From: Azospirillum sp. OGB3
Lineage (GTDB): Bacteria > Pseudomonadota > Alphaproteobacteria > Azospirillales > Azospirillaceae
NCBI RefSeq assembly: GCF_014192915.1
Contig: NZ_JACHYN010000003.1
Location: 434,001 to 498,000 of the forward strand
Direction: 5' to 3'
DNA: 64,000 bases
In this document: positions 17,641 to 26,624 of the stretch, piece after piece
Layout of the letters: each line of letters starts with the position of its first letter
Numbering within the stretch: the first letter of the stretch is position 1
The notes under the pieces: generated by a model
The model's database searches: none
What the model was told of the DNA's origin: nothing
The model's input: only the letters and a program-made list of their open reading frames with translations
Position numbers and translations under genes: made by a program

Positions 17641-18174
17641 TCAGAGGATTTCCGTTTCGTCGGAGCGGATGACGTCCGTCCATTTGCGCTCCAGACGGCG
17701 CAGCGTGCGGTAGGTGACCTCGAAGTCCTGGCTGTCGCCGTCGGTACGGATCAGACCGTCGGAGTGGACCGACGCCATGTGGCGCAGCCGCTCGCACAGC
17801 TCCAGCCCCCTTGCCGACAGCTTCAGCCGGGCGGCGCGCTTGTCGCGCGGCGAGGCGGAGCGGTCCACATAGCCGCTGTCCACCAGCTGCTTCAGGTTGT
17901 AGGAGGCGTTGGAGCCGAGGTAATAGCCGCGCTCGATCAGGTCGCGCACGCTGATCTCTCCGTTGGAGATGTTCAGCAGCATCATCACCTGCACCGGGCT
18001 GATGTCGTCGATGCCGATGCGGGACAGCTCGATTCGCAGAACGTCGAGGAACCGGCGGTGCATCCGTTCGATGATCCGCGCCACCTCATGGTACATCTGG
18101 GTGGCGGAGGCCTTGCGCTCGGCGTCGCTGCGCTCGGCGTCTTCGGTCGGCTGGGGCTGAACGAGCGTCGTCAT
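17641..18174 (-). CDS. LdtR-like MarR-family regulator
   Basis: A 177-residue winged-helix protein. DISPVQVMMLLNISNGEISV, RDLIERGYYLGSNASYNLKQL (recognition helix region) and SGYVDRSASPRDKRAARLKL (wing) closely fit the MarR fold and the RGYYLGSN.SYNLK pattern of LdtR-type regulators. LdtR in rhizobia and relatives controls L,D-transpeptidase and stress-tolerance genes. The gene is 78 bp upstream of the NifX-like gene in the same direction. No operator could be identified. Confidence 0.82.
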   Translation of the reverse strand: MTTLVQPQPTEDAERSDAERKASATQMYHEVARIIERMHRRFLDVLRIELSRIGIDDISPVQVMMLLNISNGEISVRDLIERGYYLGSNASYNLKQLVDSGYVDRSASPRDKRAARLKLSARGLELCERLRHMASVHSDGLIRTDGDSQDFEVTYRTLRRLERKWTDVIRSDETEIL

Positions 18175-18334
18175 GGGCCTCGGTTCTGCGTGGGGATCGG
18201 GGGAGCACGGCCTTCCTTGCCCGACGCACCGTAGGGACCTAACTGTTTAATTTATATTAACTGTGATGGCGGCACGAAGGCGCACCGGACCTTCCTGAAA
18301 GGTTGGTGCGCCTGCCGCCAAGGACTGGATAAGG

Positions 18335-19156
18335 TCAGATCCAGCTGTCGTCTCCGCCAGCGTCGCCGCCACCGTCGTCGAACGAGGAATCGTCGGTCTG
18401 ATAATCGACGTTCTGAAGGTTGTTGTCCTCCGGCGGGAAGCCCTGGTCCGCGCTCTGGTCGGCGGAGTCGCCGTAGTAATTGTTGATGACCGTCTCGCCA
18501 TGGCTGGCCGTCTGGCCCGCCGCCGCGGCTTCGCCGAACGGTCCTGGCGAATGGCTGAGCATCGAGGAGATGGCGCTGGCCGCCAGCATGCCGCCGGCCA
18601 CGCCCGCCGCCGTCTGGGCGGCACCGCTCAGGAACCCGCCGCCGCGCGGCGCGTAGCCCTGCGGGCCGAATCCGGGCTGGGGCGGATAGGCGGGCTGGCC
18701 GTAGCCGGGTTGCCCACCGGCCTGCGGGGCGGCGCCCCACGGGCTGCGCGACGGGGCCCCAGGGGACTGCATCGGGTTGTAGGCTGGCCCCTGGGGGGCC
18801 TGAGGCACCGGAGCGGGCCGCTGCTCCGCCGGACGATTGCCCCCGCCGGCCCACGGGCTGCGCCCCAGCCCGAGCGCGTTGGACAGGAAGCTGCCGCCGG
18901 ACGGCTGCGTCTGGGTCTGCTGGGCGCGGGCCTGCGCCTCCCTCACCTGCCGCTCCAGATCCTCGATGCGCTGCTGGGCGGCGGTCAGCGCCTGCTGCTG
19001 CACCAGGACCGACTGCGCCATGTAGTAGGCGGCGGCGGGCTGGCCCTGGATCATCTGCTGGATGAAGCGTTCCGCCTCCGGATCGCGGGGTTGATTCTCC
19101 ACCTCGCGCAGGTGCGTGAACAGATCGGAAAGGAGGGTGCGTTCCTCGGGCGTCAT
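18335..19156 (-). CDS. DUF2076 family protein
   Basis: A 273-residue protein of the DUF2076 family. The N-terminal 110 residues form the conserved helical part (MTPEERTLLSDLFTHLREVE, FIQQMIQGQPAAAYYMAQSV, then a coiled-coil LTAAQQRIEDLERQVREAQ). The middle is a Pro/Gly/Gln-rich linker, followed by a glycine-rich hydrophobic stretch (GFLSGAAQTAAGVAGGMLAA) and an acidic tail ending in GDDSWI. The family is predicted periplasmic or ligand-binding in some bacteria, but no function is established. It lies 92 bp downstream of lon, same direction. Confidence 0.85.
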   Translation of the reverse strand: MTPEERTLLSDLFTHLREVENQPRDPEAERFIQQMIQGQPAAAYYMAQSVLVQQQALTAAQQRIEDLERQVREAQARAQQTQTQPSGGSFLSNALGLGRSPWAGGGNRPAEQRPAPVPQAPQGPAYNPMQSPGAPSRSPWGAAPQAGGQPGYGQPAYPPQPGFGPQGYAPRGGGFLSGAAQTAAGVAGGMLAASAISSMLSHSPGPFGEAAAAGQTASHGETVINNYYGDSADQSADQGFPPEDNNLQNVDYQTDDSSFDDGGGDAGGDDSWI

Positions 19157-19248
19157 GATCGTCTCCTGTGCGCGCTCCGTGCGGGCGCGCCATTGATGTG
19201 GCGCACCGCACCCCTGGTGCGCAAGGGTCCCGGCCCCTGCGGAGAACG

Positions 19249-21681
19249 CTACCCGGCCTTGCGCTCCGCTGCCTCCTCGGAGGTCTCCGATACCAGAGCG
19301 GCGCGGACGGCGTCGTCCACCCGCTCCAGCCAGACGAAGCTCAGCCGCTCGCGCACCGCCGCCGGAATGTCGTCGAAGTCCTTGCGGTTGCGGGCGGGCA
19401 GCATGACCGTCTTCAGCCCGGCGCGCTGGGCGGCCACCACCTTCTCGCGGATGCCGCCGACCGGCAGGACCAGCCCGCGCAGGCTGATCTCCCCGGTCAT
19501 CGCCGTGTCGGAGCGGATGCAGCGCCCGGACAGCAGCGACACCAGGGCCGTGAAGATCGCCACCCCGGCGGACGGCCCGTCCTTCGGAATGGCGCCGGCC
19601 GGGACGTGGATGTGGATGTCGAAACGGTCCAGTCCCTCCGGGTCGAGGCCGAGGTCCTTCACCCGCGACTTGACGAGGCTGAGGGCGGCCTGCGCGCTCT
19701 CCTTCATCACCTCGCCAAGCTGGCCAGTCAGGATCAGCCGGCCCGAGCCGGAGAAGCGGCTGGCCTCGATGAACAGGATGTCGCCACCGACCGGGGTCCA
19801 GGCGAGGCCGGTCGCCACGCCGGGCACGCTGGTGCGCATCGCCACGTCGTTCTCGAATCGCGGCGGCCCCAGGATCGCCGTCAGGTCCGCCGGCTCCACC
19901 CGCATCCGCTCGATCTCGCCCTCGGCGATGCGCACGGCGGCGTAGCGTCCGACCGCGCCGATCAGCCGTTCCAGCTGGCGGTTCCCGGCCTCCCGCGTGT
20001 GGTCGCGGATGATGGCGCGCAGCGTGTCGTCCGGGATCGCCAATTGCTCCGCCGTCAGCCCGTTGGCGGCGAGCTGGCGGGCCAGCAGGTAGCGCTTGGC
20101 GATCTCGAGCTTCTCGTCCTCGGTGTAGCCGGACAGCTCGATCACCTCCATGCGGTCGCGCAGCGGGCCGGGGATGGTGTCCAGCATGTTGGCGGTGGCG
20201 ATGAACATCACCTTCGACAGGTCGAAGGGCACGCCCAGGTAATGGTCGCGGAAGGTGGTGTTCTGCTCCGGGTCCAGCACCTCCAGCAGGGCGGCCGAGG
20301 GGTCGCCCTGGAAGCCCTGCCCCAGCTTGTCCATCTCGTCCAGCATCAGCACGCAGTCGCGCGTCCCGGCCTTGCGGATGGCCTGGACGATGTTGCCGGG
20401 AAGCGCGCCGACATAGGTGCGGCGATGGCCGCGGATCTCGCTCTCGTCATGGACGCCGCCCAGCGAGACGCGGGCGAAGGCCCGCCCGGTCGCCCGCGCG
20501 ATGCTCTGGCCGAGCGAGGTCTTGCCCACCCCCGGCGGGCCGACGAAGCACAGGATGGGGCTGCGCCCCTCCGGGTTCAGCTTGCGCACCGCCAGGAATT
20601 CCAGGATGCGGCGCTTGACCTTCTCCAGCCCGTAATGGTCCTCGTCGAGGATGCGGCGGGCCTCGGCGATGTCGATGCGGGATTCCGACCGGCGGTCCCA
20701 CGGCATCTCGATCAGCCAGTCCAGGTAGCTGCGCACCATCGAGTATTCCGCCGCCGCCTCCGGCATGCGCTCCAGCCGGCGCAGCTCCTTTTCGGCGTGC
20801 TCGCGAACGTCGGGCGGCATGCCGGCCTTGGCGATGGCGTCCTGAAGCTCACCGATCTCGGCCTGCCGCCCCTCGTCGGCCTCGCCCAGCTCCTTCTGGA
20901 TGGCGCGGAGCTGCTCGCGCAGCAGATACTCGCGCTGCCGCTCGTCCATCGCCTCGCGGGTGCGCTCGCGGAGGTCGCGGGACAGCCGCAGCACCTCGAT
21001 CCGCCGGGCCAGCAGGCCACCGACTTTGTCGAGCCGCTCCGGCAGGTCGACGGTTTCCAGCACCTCCTGCTTCTCGGCGGGCTTCAGGTCCATGTAGCTG
21101 GCGGTCATGTCGGCAAGCTCGCCGGGGCTTTCGAGCGCCTGGACGGCGGCCAACAGCTCTTGTGGGGCCTGGGGCAGCAGTTGCAGCGCCTCCACCGCCT
21201 CGTTGCGCAGGTTCAGGAAGCGGGCCATGACCTCCGGCGTGGCGGTGTCGCTTTCCTCCACCATCTCCACGCGGGCGGCCATGAAGGGGTGGCCCGGCAC
21301 CCACTCGACGACACGGAAGCGCTGCTGTCCCTGGCACACCAAGTGGTGCGAGCCGTCGGGCGTGGTGACGTAGCGCAGAATGCTGGCCGTCGTGCCGACG
21401 CGGTGCATGTCGGCTCCGGTCGGGTCCTCCACCGCCTCGTCGCGCTGAAGCAGGATGCCGACCGGCCGCTCGGTGCGGGCCGCTTCCTGGGCGGCGGCGA
21501 CCGAGCGCGCCCGCCCCACCGTCACCGGAAGCACCACCCCCGGAAACTGCACGAGGTTGCGCACCGGGATGACCGGGATCACGTCCTCCGGCAATCCGGA
21601 GGCGGGCGGCGCAGCGCTTGACGTCTGGGACGTTGGCGGCGCTTCGGCGGCATGTTCATCAGTCATTCCGACGTCCTTCAT
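19249..21681 (-). CDS. lon: ATP-dependent protease Lon
   Basis: An 810-residue LonA. Domain order: N-terminal substrate-binding domain (about 38-235), helical linker, AAA+ module (GPPGVGKTS near 388 is Walker A, CVLMLDEMDKLG Walker B), and C-terminal Ser-Lys peptidase (KDGPSAGVA holds the catalytic Ser near 705, GGIREKVVAAQRAG the Lys near 748). It degrades misfolded and regulatory proteins. The start overlaps the hsp20 stop by four bases, so translation is coupled to the chaperone. As no clpX/hupB gene is next to it, it may be an extra Lon copy in a stress operon. Confidence 0.96.
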   Translation of the reverse strand: MKDVGMTDEHAAEAPPTSQTSSAAPPASGLPEDVIPVIPVRNLVQFPGVVLPVTVGRARSVAAAQEAARTERPVGILLQRDEAVEDPTGADMHRVGTTASILRYVTTPDGSHHLVCQGQQRFRVVEWVPGHPFMAARVEMVEESDTATPEVMARFLNLRNEAVEALQLLPQAPQELLAAVQALESPGELADMTASYMDLKPAEKQEVLETVDLPERLDKVGGLLARRIEVLRLSRDLRERTREAMDERQREYLLREQLRAIQKELGEADEGRQAEIGELQDAIAKAGMPPDVREHAEKELRRLERMPEAAAEYSMVRSYLDWLIEMPWDRRSESRIDIAEARRILDEDHYGLEKVKRRILEFLAVRKLNPEGRSPILCFVGPPGVGKTSLGQSIARATGRAFARVSLGGVHDESEIRGHRRTYVGALPGNIVQAIRKAGTRDCVLMLDEMDKLGQGFQGDPSAALLEVLDPEQNTTFRDHYLGVPFDLSKVMFIATANMLDTIPGPLRDRMEVIELSGYTEDEKLEIAKRYLLARQLAANGLTAEQLAIPDDTLRAIIRDHTREAGNRQLERLIGAVGRYAAVRIAEGEIERMRVEPADLTAILGPPRFENDVAMRTSVPGVATGLAWTPVGGDILFIEASRFSGSGRLILTGQLGEVMKESAQAALSLVKSRVKDLGLDPEGLDRFDIHIHVPAGAIPKDGPSAGVAIFTALVSLLSGRCIRSDTAMTGEISLRGLVLPVGGIREKVVAAQRAGLKTVMLPARNRKDFDDIPAAVRERLSFVWLERVDDAVRAALVSETSEEAAERKAG

Positions 21682-22085
21682 CCCATCTTGTCGAGCGTCA
21701 GGACGAGGCAGCCCGTCGACAGCTCGCGCCGTCCCATGCGGAAGGCCCCGGCGGGCAGCTCGATCCGCCGCTCGAAGCGGCCATGGGGAATCTCAAGCCG
21801 ATGGATGATCCCGTCGCAGCCCAGCGGCAGCGTCCGTTCCCCGGCGACCACCAGAACGCCGTCCTCGACGGCGACGTGAAGCTGGTCCGCGCCGACGCCG
21901 GGAAGAGCGACGACGATGGTCACCGCATCCTCCGTCTCGTAGACGTCGACGGGCGGTGTCCAGCAGGCGCGGCGCGAACCGGGCGGCGCCGGGCGGAAGA
22001 ACTGCCGATGCAGCCGCTCGGCACGGTCCAGCAGTTCGACGGCCTCCGACCACATGAAGGAAGCGGGATCACGGCGGGGCGGCAT
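21678..22085 (-). CDS. Hsp20/alpha-crystallin small heat-shock protein
   Basis: A 135-residue small heat-shock protein. An N-terminal helical arm (FMWSEAVELLDRAERLHRQF) is followed by the alpha-crystallin domain: PPVDVYETEDAVTIVVALPG, EDGVLVVAGERTL and RFERRIELPAGA are typical strands. It holds unfolding proteins in a refoldable state. The ATG at 22085 is preceded by GAGGAG; a start six codons upstream lacks this. It overlaps lon by four bases, linking a holdase to a protease, and follows the DUF2934 gene by 33 bp. An EcfG-type promoter lies before DUF2934. Confidence 0.9.
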   Translation of the reverse strand: MPPRRDPASFMWSEAVELLDRAERLHRQFFRPAPPGSRRACWTPPVDVYETEDAVTIVVALPGVGADQLHVAVEDGVLVVAGERTLPLGCDGIIHRLEIPHGRFERRIELPAGAFRMGRRELSTGCLVLTLDKMG

Positions 22086-22118
22086 GGCGACTCCTCGGAG
22101 CAAAGAGTGTGATGGGCG

Positions 22119-22310
22119 TCAGATGCCGGCGCCCGAATCCGCGGAGGCTTGGGCAAGGTCGCGCGGTTCCGAACCCTTTTCCTTCGTCCGCTCGTCCTCT
22201 TCCCGCAGTTCGCGGCAGGCGCGCTCCCAGTGCTCGGCGCGGCGGCCTTCGGGGCGGCCTTCCTGCTCCCAGATCTCGTAGGCACGGTGGCGGATGCGGT
22301 GCTCGTCCAT
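22119..22310 (-). CDS. DUF2934 family small protein
   Basis: A 63-residue soluble, highly charged protein. MDEHRIRHRAYEIWEQEGRP and GRRAEHWERACRELREE match the DUF2934 helix-loop pattern (HxIRxRAYxIWExEGxPxGxxxxHW). The family has no proven function but often sits in stress-induced genes of rhizobia and relatives. A good ribosome site (GGAGGGG) precedes the ATG at 22310. An EcfG-type promoter lies about 80 bp upstream. Hsp20 and lon follow at short spacing, so it likely opens that operon. Confidence 0.82.
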   Translation of the reverse strand: MDEHRIRHRAYEIWEQEGRPEGRRAEHWERACRELREEDERTKEKGSEPRDLAQASADSGAGI

Positions 22311-22392
22311 CGCGGCGTTCCCCTCCTTCCCGCCCCGGCCGCAGGCATGGCCCGTCCGGCCGCAAGAACCGGGGCTCCTTCGTCCCTTTAGC

Positions 22393-22417
22393 AACGGCGG
22401 GGAATTGCAGGCGTTCC
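22393..22417 (-). promoter_or_regulatory. EcfG-type general stress promoter before DUF2934-hsp20-lon
   Basis: On the minus strand, GGAAC (22417-22413) and GTT (22395-22393) are separated by 17 bp with C before GTT, exactly the GGAAC-N16/17-cGTT consensus of EcfG/RpoE2 sigma factors. Transcription would start about 75 bases before the DUF2934 start. Confidence 0.6.
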
Positions 22418-22443
22418 GCCGACCTTGCGGACATCAGACGGAA

Positions 22444-22465
22444 GAAAGGGCCGATGGCCCCTTTC
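22444..22465 (-). terminator. Hairpin terminator after the two-helix membrane protein gene
   Basis: GAAAGGGCC (22444-22452) pairs with GGCCCCTTTC (22456-22465) with one bulged base and a 3-base loop. It lies just after the stop of the small membrane gene on the minus strand and is followed there by TTCTTCC, a weak T-rich stretch. It would separate that gene from the EcfG promoter. Confidence 0.42.
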
Positions 22466-22477
22466 GGGGTTGGGGCT

Positions 22478-22729
22478 TTAGAACCGATCCGGCCCGTCCG
22501 TGGGGTCCGGGCGGCCCGCCGCCTCGTCGTGGCCGCTGCGGTTGCTGAGAAAGACCAGAGCCATCAGGCCGATGGCGACGGCGCTGGTCAGCACGGCACC
22601 GCCGACCAGGGCGAGCAGGCCCGGCAGGCTGAGGCCGAACAGGTCGAAGCCCGTCGCCGCCCAGGCAGCGAACAGCGCCGCCAGGACGAGGACGGGACAG
22701 GCGATCAGGAAGACGCGGAGCCAGGACAT
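22478..22729 (-). CDS. Small two-helix membrane protein
   Basis: An 83-residue protein not assigned to a family. Two transmembrane helices are clear, at about 4-26 (LRVFLIACPVLVLAALFAAW) and 35-62 (LPGLLALVGGAVLTSAVAIG), followed by a short charged tail (SGHDEAAGRPDPTDGPDRF). It lies in the stress gene block between the universal stress protein and DUF2934. A hairpin follows its stop. Function unknown. Confidence 0.65.
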   Translation of the reverse strand: MSWLRVFLIACPVLVLAALFAAWAATGFDLFGLSLPGLLALVGGAVLTSAVAIGLMALVFLSNRSGHDEAAGRPDPTDGPDRF

Positions 22730-22821
22730 GAACGCTCTCCAGCCGGTGCCGGGAAGCCTCTACATGGCCGCCCGGCACGGCGGAGGAAAGCCCGCCGCCT
22801 GTTTGCGCCAGCCGGACGGCG

Positions 22822-23649
22822 TCAGTGGGACAGCAGCAGAGGCACCGGGCAGGTGCGCAGGACATGGCGCGTCCCGCCGCCGCGGTGCAGGAAGGGGAAG
22901 CCGTAATGGCCGTGCGCGCCCATCACCAGCAGGTCGGCCCCGGAATCGATGCTGCGGGCCAGGAGCGCGTCCATCGCACCGATGTCGGTCACCGTGAAAT
23001 GCGTCTGGTCAGCCGTCACGCCGTGCAGCGCCAGATGGTCGAGCAGGCCGATGCGCTGCGGCTCCGATCCGGCCGGCGGGGCGGCCTGGGTCAGCACGGT
23101 GATGACGGTGACCTCGTCGGCGGCCTGGAGGAAGGGCATGGCGTCGGCCAGGGCGCGGACGGCCTCGCGCTCGGCGTTCCAGGCGACGGCGACGCGCTTG
23201 CCGATCACCGGGAAGGTGCCCGCGAAGGGCAGCACCAGCACCGGGCGGCCCGAGTTCAGCACCACCTGCTCGTTCAGCTCCTCCGGCGCCACGCCGTCGG
23301 CGGGGGCGCTGCGGTCGAACTGGCCGAGCACCGTCAGGTCGGCGAAGCGCGACCAGATGATGACCTCGCGGATGACGTGGTTGTGCTCGCCATGGGTCAG
23401 GCCGTGCCACTGGCCCTGCAGGCCCGACGCCTGGAGCTTGTCGCGGAACATCGCCTCGCTGCGGGCGGCGGCCTGCTCCAGATGCTCGCTGGAGCGGCGG
23501 GCGATGACGCTGGTGGCGCTGCGGTCCGGCTGGGCGAACAGGCCGCGCAGGAAGGCGCCGCTGGTCTTCGCCAGCGCGATGGCCGCGTCGAGGCGGGTTT
23601 CCACCTGCGGGCCGGAATCGAGATGCACGAGGATGTGCTTGTAGGCCAT
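22822..23649 (-). CDS. Universal stress protein with two UspA domains
   Basis: A 275-residue tandem UspA protein. The first domain starts MAYKHILVHLDSGPQVETR and ends with RPVLVLPFAG; the second starts KRVAVAWNAEREAVRALADA and ends SGADLLVMGAHGHYGFPFLH and CPVPLLLSH. The C-terminal G-x2-G-x9-G(S/T) ATP loop is represented by GAHGHYGFP and following glycines. UspA proteins aid survival under starvation and oxidative stress. A strong GGAGG ribosome site precedes the ATG at 23649; the frame extends upstream without support. Confidence 0.93.
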   Translation of the reverse strand: MAYKHILVHLDSGPQVETRLDAAIALAKTSGAFLRGLFAQPDRSATSVIARRSSEHLEQAAARSEAMFRDKLQASGLQGQWHGLTHGEHNHVIREVIIWSRFADLTVLGQFDRSAPADGVAPEELNEQVVLNSGRPVLVLPFAGTFPVIGKRVAVAWNAEREAVRALADAMPFLQAADEVTVITVLTQAAPPAGSEPQRIGLLDHLALHGVTADQTHFTVTDIGAMDALLARSIDSGADLLVMGAHGHYGFPFLHRGGGTRHVLRTCPVPLLLSH

Positions 23650-23796
23650 AAAACTCCTCCCTCTGTTTTTGTTCGGGCCGTTGTTCTTGTTCGGGCGGGC
23701 GCGCCCGGGGGCGGCGCACCGGCTCCGATTGTTCCTCCTGCCGCGCCGCAACGCCAGCAGGAAAAAGCCCTCCGGGAGGATGGACCAGGCGATTCC

Positions 23797-25626
23797 TCAG
23801 AAGCTCATCCGCAAGCGGGCGGTGAAGGCGTGGTTGTGGCCATCCGCTCCCGACAGTTCGCCGCGGTAGCCGACCGTGGCGCCGACCGCCTGCCAGAGCT
23901 GCGCCGACAGGCCGGCGCCGATCACCAGGGAATCGCGGCCGTCGCCGCTCGGGCTGACGCTGTTGGCCGCCCCGCCGGGCAGGCGGACGGTGACGGTGCG
24001 CGCGTCCTCGGCGAACTGGTGCTCCCACGCGACGCCCAGGCTGGGCTGAAGCACCGTGCGCCCGATCTCGACGATCGTGGAGGCTTCGGCGCCGACGCTG
24101 CTCTCCAGCGATTCGGCGCTCTGCCGCTCGACGCCGAGCGACAGCAGGCCGGCGCCGCTCTCCTGATAGCCGTCGATCCGCGTGTGGATGTAACGGAGGC
24201 CCAGCCGCGGCCCCAGCGCCAGCGCCCCGAGTTGCGCCGTGTAGCCACCGGCGACCGTCAGGGCGTAGGTCCGGCCGTCCGTCTCCGCCGAGGCGTTGGG
24301 GAACGGCGCGAAGCCGGTGGTGCGGTCGATATCACCATAGCGGTCGAAGGAGACGCTGCCCGCCACGGCCAGTTGGAAGCCCCGCGCCTCGGTCACCGCG
24401 TGCAGGCCGATGATGGTGCTGGTCATGTCCAGCGTGCCCGCCCCCTCGTCCAGCTTGGCGCGGCCGCGCGAGCCGCCGACCGACAGGCCGACGCGCGAGG
24501 CCGTCCCGACCGGCAGTTCGGCGCCGACGCCGCCCGACTGGGTGTTGAAGCGGAAGCCCTGGCGCTCCGGCGTACCGCCGAGACGGCCCCAGGCGGCATC
24601 GCCGATCAGGAAGGCCCTCAGCTCTCCGTTGCCGAGCGGCGCCTCCACCCGCGTCGCGGCGGGGCCGGCGATGGAGCCGAGCAGCGCGCGGTGCCAGCTC
24701 CGCGTCGCCTCGAAGGCCAGTTCCGGCTGCATCGCCACGGTTTCGGCGGCATCGTTGAGGGCGAGCAGCGCACCCTGCATGTATTGCGCGATCAGCAGAT
24801 GGGCGGCGCGTGTCGGGTGGATCTCGTCCCAATAGACGGTCTGGTCGGCCTGCGCCTCGGTCCCGCAGGCGCCGGTCGGCGCGTTGTTCGTCAGGCAGGG
24901 CGTCACGGTGTTGGTAAAGCCATAGGCCGTCGGGTTGGCCGCCACCGCGCGGTACAGCGCGTTGACGTCAGCCACCACGACGGTGACTCCCAGCCGCTTC
25001 TCCACATCGGCCATCGCCTGCGACAGCAGTGTGTTGTGGGAGGCGGTGACGGCGTTCAGCACGGCGGCGCGGTCGGAATTGCGGGTGTCCGGGATGGTGC
25101 CGAGGTCCGGCAGGTTCGGAACCAGGAAGGTCTTCCCGCCGACCGCCGCCAGACGCTCCACCGTGGTGACGATGTTGCCGACCGTCTGGGTGACGAGGCC
25201 CGACGGGTCCGCCCCGGCGGAGACCCGGTTGAAATAGTCGTTGCCGCCCGCCCAGACCGCGAACAGCCCACCGTTGGTGCCGCCCGGCCGGCTGAGCAGG
25301 AACTGTCCGACCTGCCCCTGGATGCCGGGAACGCCGGTCTGCGACAGGGGCCCGGTCTCGGCACCGCCATAGGCGAAGTTGGTCTTCTGGTCGGGCTGGC
25401 TGCCGATCAGCGGGGCCAGCCGCTCGACCCAGACGGGACCGTTGGAGAAACGCCCGTCGTAATAGGGTGGACTCTGCGGAATGCCGCCGCGCGTCAGCTC
25501 ATAGACCCGGCCGGTGTCGGACAGGCTGTCGCCAAAGACGAACACCCGGTCGAAGGGTACCGCCCCGGCGGGCGCCGACACCAGCAACGCGGCTCCCGCC
25601 GCCATACCAATCGCCTTACCCGTCAC
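23797..25626 (-). CDS. GDSL/SGNH-family autotransporter esterase
   Basis: A 609-residue secreted protein: signal peptide (MAAGAALLVSAPAGA), passenger esterase (about 25-320) and C-terminal autotransporter beta-barrel (about 345-609, ending in RLRMSF with the terminal Phe). The SGNH catalytic blocks are visible: GDSLSDTG (Ser), AGGND (Asn), and DEIHPTRAAH (Asp/His). Related enzymes (EstA type) act on lipids and esters at the cell surface and affect motility and biofilm. The GTG at 25626 follows a strong GGAGGTGAG site; an ATG seven codons later is the alternative. Confidence 0.92.
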   Translation of the reverse strand: MTGKAIGMAAGAALLVSAPAGAVPFDRVFVFGDSLSDTGRVYELTRGGIPQSPPYYDGRFSNGPVWVERLAPLIGSQPDQKTNFAYGGAETGPLSQTGVPGIQGQVGQFLLSRPGGTNGGLFAVWAGGNDYFNRVSAGADPSGLVTQTVGNIVTTVERLAAVGGKTFLVPNLPDLGTIPDTRNSDRAAVLNAVTASHNTLLSQAMADVEKRLGVTVVVADVNALYRAVAANPTAYGFTNTVTPCLTNNAPTGACGTEAQADQTVYWDEIHPTRAAHLLIAQYMQGALLALNDAAETVAMQPELAFEATRSWHRALLGSIAGPAATRVEAPLGNGELRAFLIGDAAWGRLGGTPERQGFRFNTQSGGVGAELPVGTASRVGLSVGGSRGRAKLDEGAGTLDMTSTIIGLHAVTEARGFQLAVAGSVSFDRYGDIDRTTGFAPFPNASAETDGRTYALTVAGGYTAQLGALALGPRLGLRYIHTRIDGYQESGAGLLSLGVERQSAESLESSVGAEASTIVEIGRTVLQPSLGVAWEHQFAEDARTVTVRLPGGAANSVSPSGDGRDSLVIGAGLSAQLWQAVGATVGYRGELSGADGHNHAFTARLRMSF

Positions 25627-25845
25627 CGCCTCACCTCCCCCGCTGGACAGCCGGAAAACAGGGGCGGTGCGTCAAAGCGGGGGGCGGTACCGCCATTGCG
25701 TCGGGAAGAGAAGCCGCTTGGGCGGGTTCATCAGACCATGGGGGACCCGAGCATGGGTCCATCCATGGAGGAGGCAGGACCTCGCCACTCAGCGGGCGGC
25801 GCCCACCGGAACCCCGGTGCCGGCGCCGCCCGCCCTTTTCTCATC

Positions 25846-26421
25846 TCAGCGGTTTCCCCAGGGCAGCATGCGGCTTAGCGTCCCGTCCTTCAGGACATAC
25901 TGGTGGACCAGGGCCGCCACCGCGTGCAGGCCGGCCAGCACGATGATGGCGGTGCCGAGCAACTCGTGGGCTTCCTCCAGCGTGTCGCCGAAGGCATGGT
26001 TTTCACCCACGATGGTCGGCAGGGTGAACAGGCCGAAAAAGGCGACGGGATGGCCGTGGGCCTGCGTCATCGTCACGCCGGCCAACGGTACCGCGATCAT
26101 CAGGGCGTACAGCGTCAGATGCCCGGCCTTGGCCGCCAGAAGGAGCAGCGGCGCGGTGTCGGCGGGCATGGGCGGTGGCGGGCTGACGGCGCGCCAGACC
26201 ATGCGCAGGGCCACCAGCGCCAGCACCAGGACGCCGAGCGAGCGGTGAAGGTCCATCAGGGCGGTCCGCTCCGGCCCGCGTGGCACCAGCCCGCGCCCCT
26301 GGGCGATGGCGAAGGCCACCAGGATCAGCAGGGCGACGCTCCAGTGCAGGAACAGCATCACCCCGTCGTAGCGGGTTTTGACAGGCGGCCGGGCGGCAGC
26401 CTCGGAATAGGCGTTGGACAT
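25846..26421 (-). CDS. Cytochrome b561 (CybB family)
   Basis: A 191-residue four-helix membrane cytochrome b. Conserved His residues for two haems lie in LFLHWSVALL, MDLHRSLGVL, and the last helix pair (EEAHELLGTAIIVLAGLHAV, with HQYVLKDGTLSRMLPW at the end). The bacterial family transfers electrons from quinol and in E. coli oxidises superoxide. The ATG at 26421 was chosen for its GAGGGG site and start of the conserved region; the frame is open upstream. No partner genes are obvious. Confidence 0.9.
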   Translation of the reverse strand: MSNAYSEAAARPPVKTRYDGVMLFLHWSVALLILVAFAIAQGRGLVPRGPERTALMDLHRSLGVLVLALVALRMVWRAVSPPPPMPADTAPLLLLAAKAGHLTLYALMIAVPLAGVTMTQAHGHPVAFFGLFTLPTIVGENHAFGDTLEEAHELLGTAIIVLAGLHAVAALVHQYVLKDGTLSRMLPWGNR

Positions 26422-26624
26422 CGGAAGTCCCCTCATCGGCAAAATCGCGCAAGTCCTGCCGATCCTGTCCGGGGGCGACTGAACCGAAGCTGAACGGCGG
26501 AACCCGGGACTGAGATGGGGGCGCGAAGCGGATTCGCGCGGTGGTCGCACGGGTGACCCGGCCAGCCAGCCGGATCACCACCATCAGAGAGAGGCGCCCC
26601 GATGTCGGCTTTGACCAGCCCGCG

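Noticed and set aside
19168-21621. Long plus-strand open frame opposite lon
   Set aside because: Shadow of lon; lacks any domain, and is composed mainly of His/Gln/Arg/Leu.
22825-25878. Plus-strand open frame of about 1,000 codons
   Set aside because: Antisense of the universal stress protein and GDSL autotransporter genes, with no domain and atypical composition.
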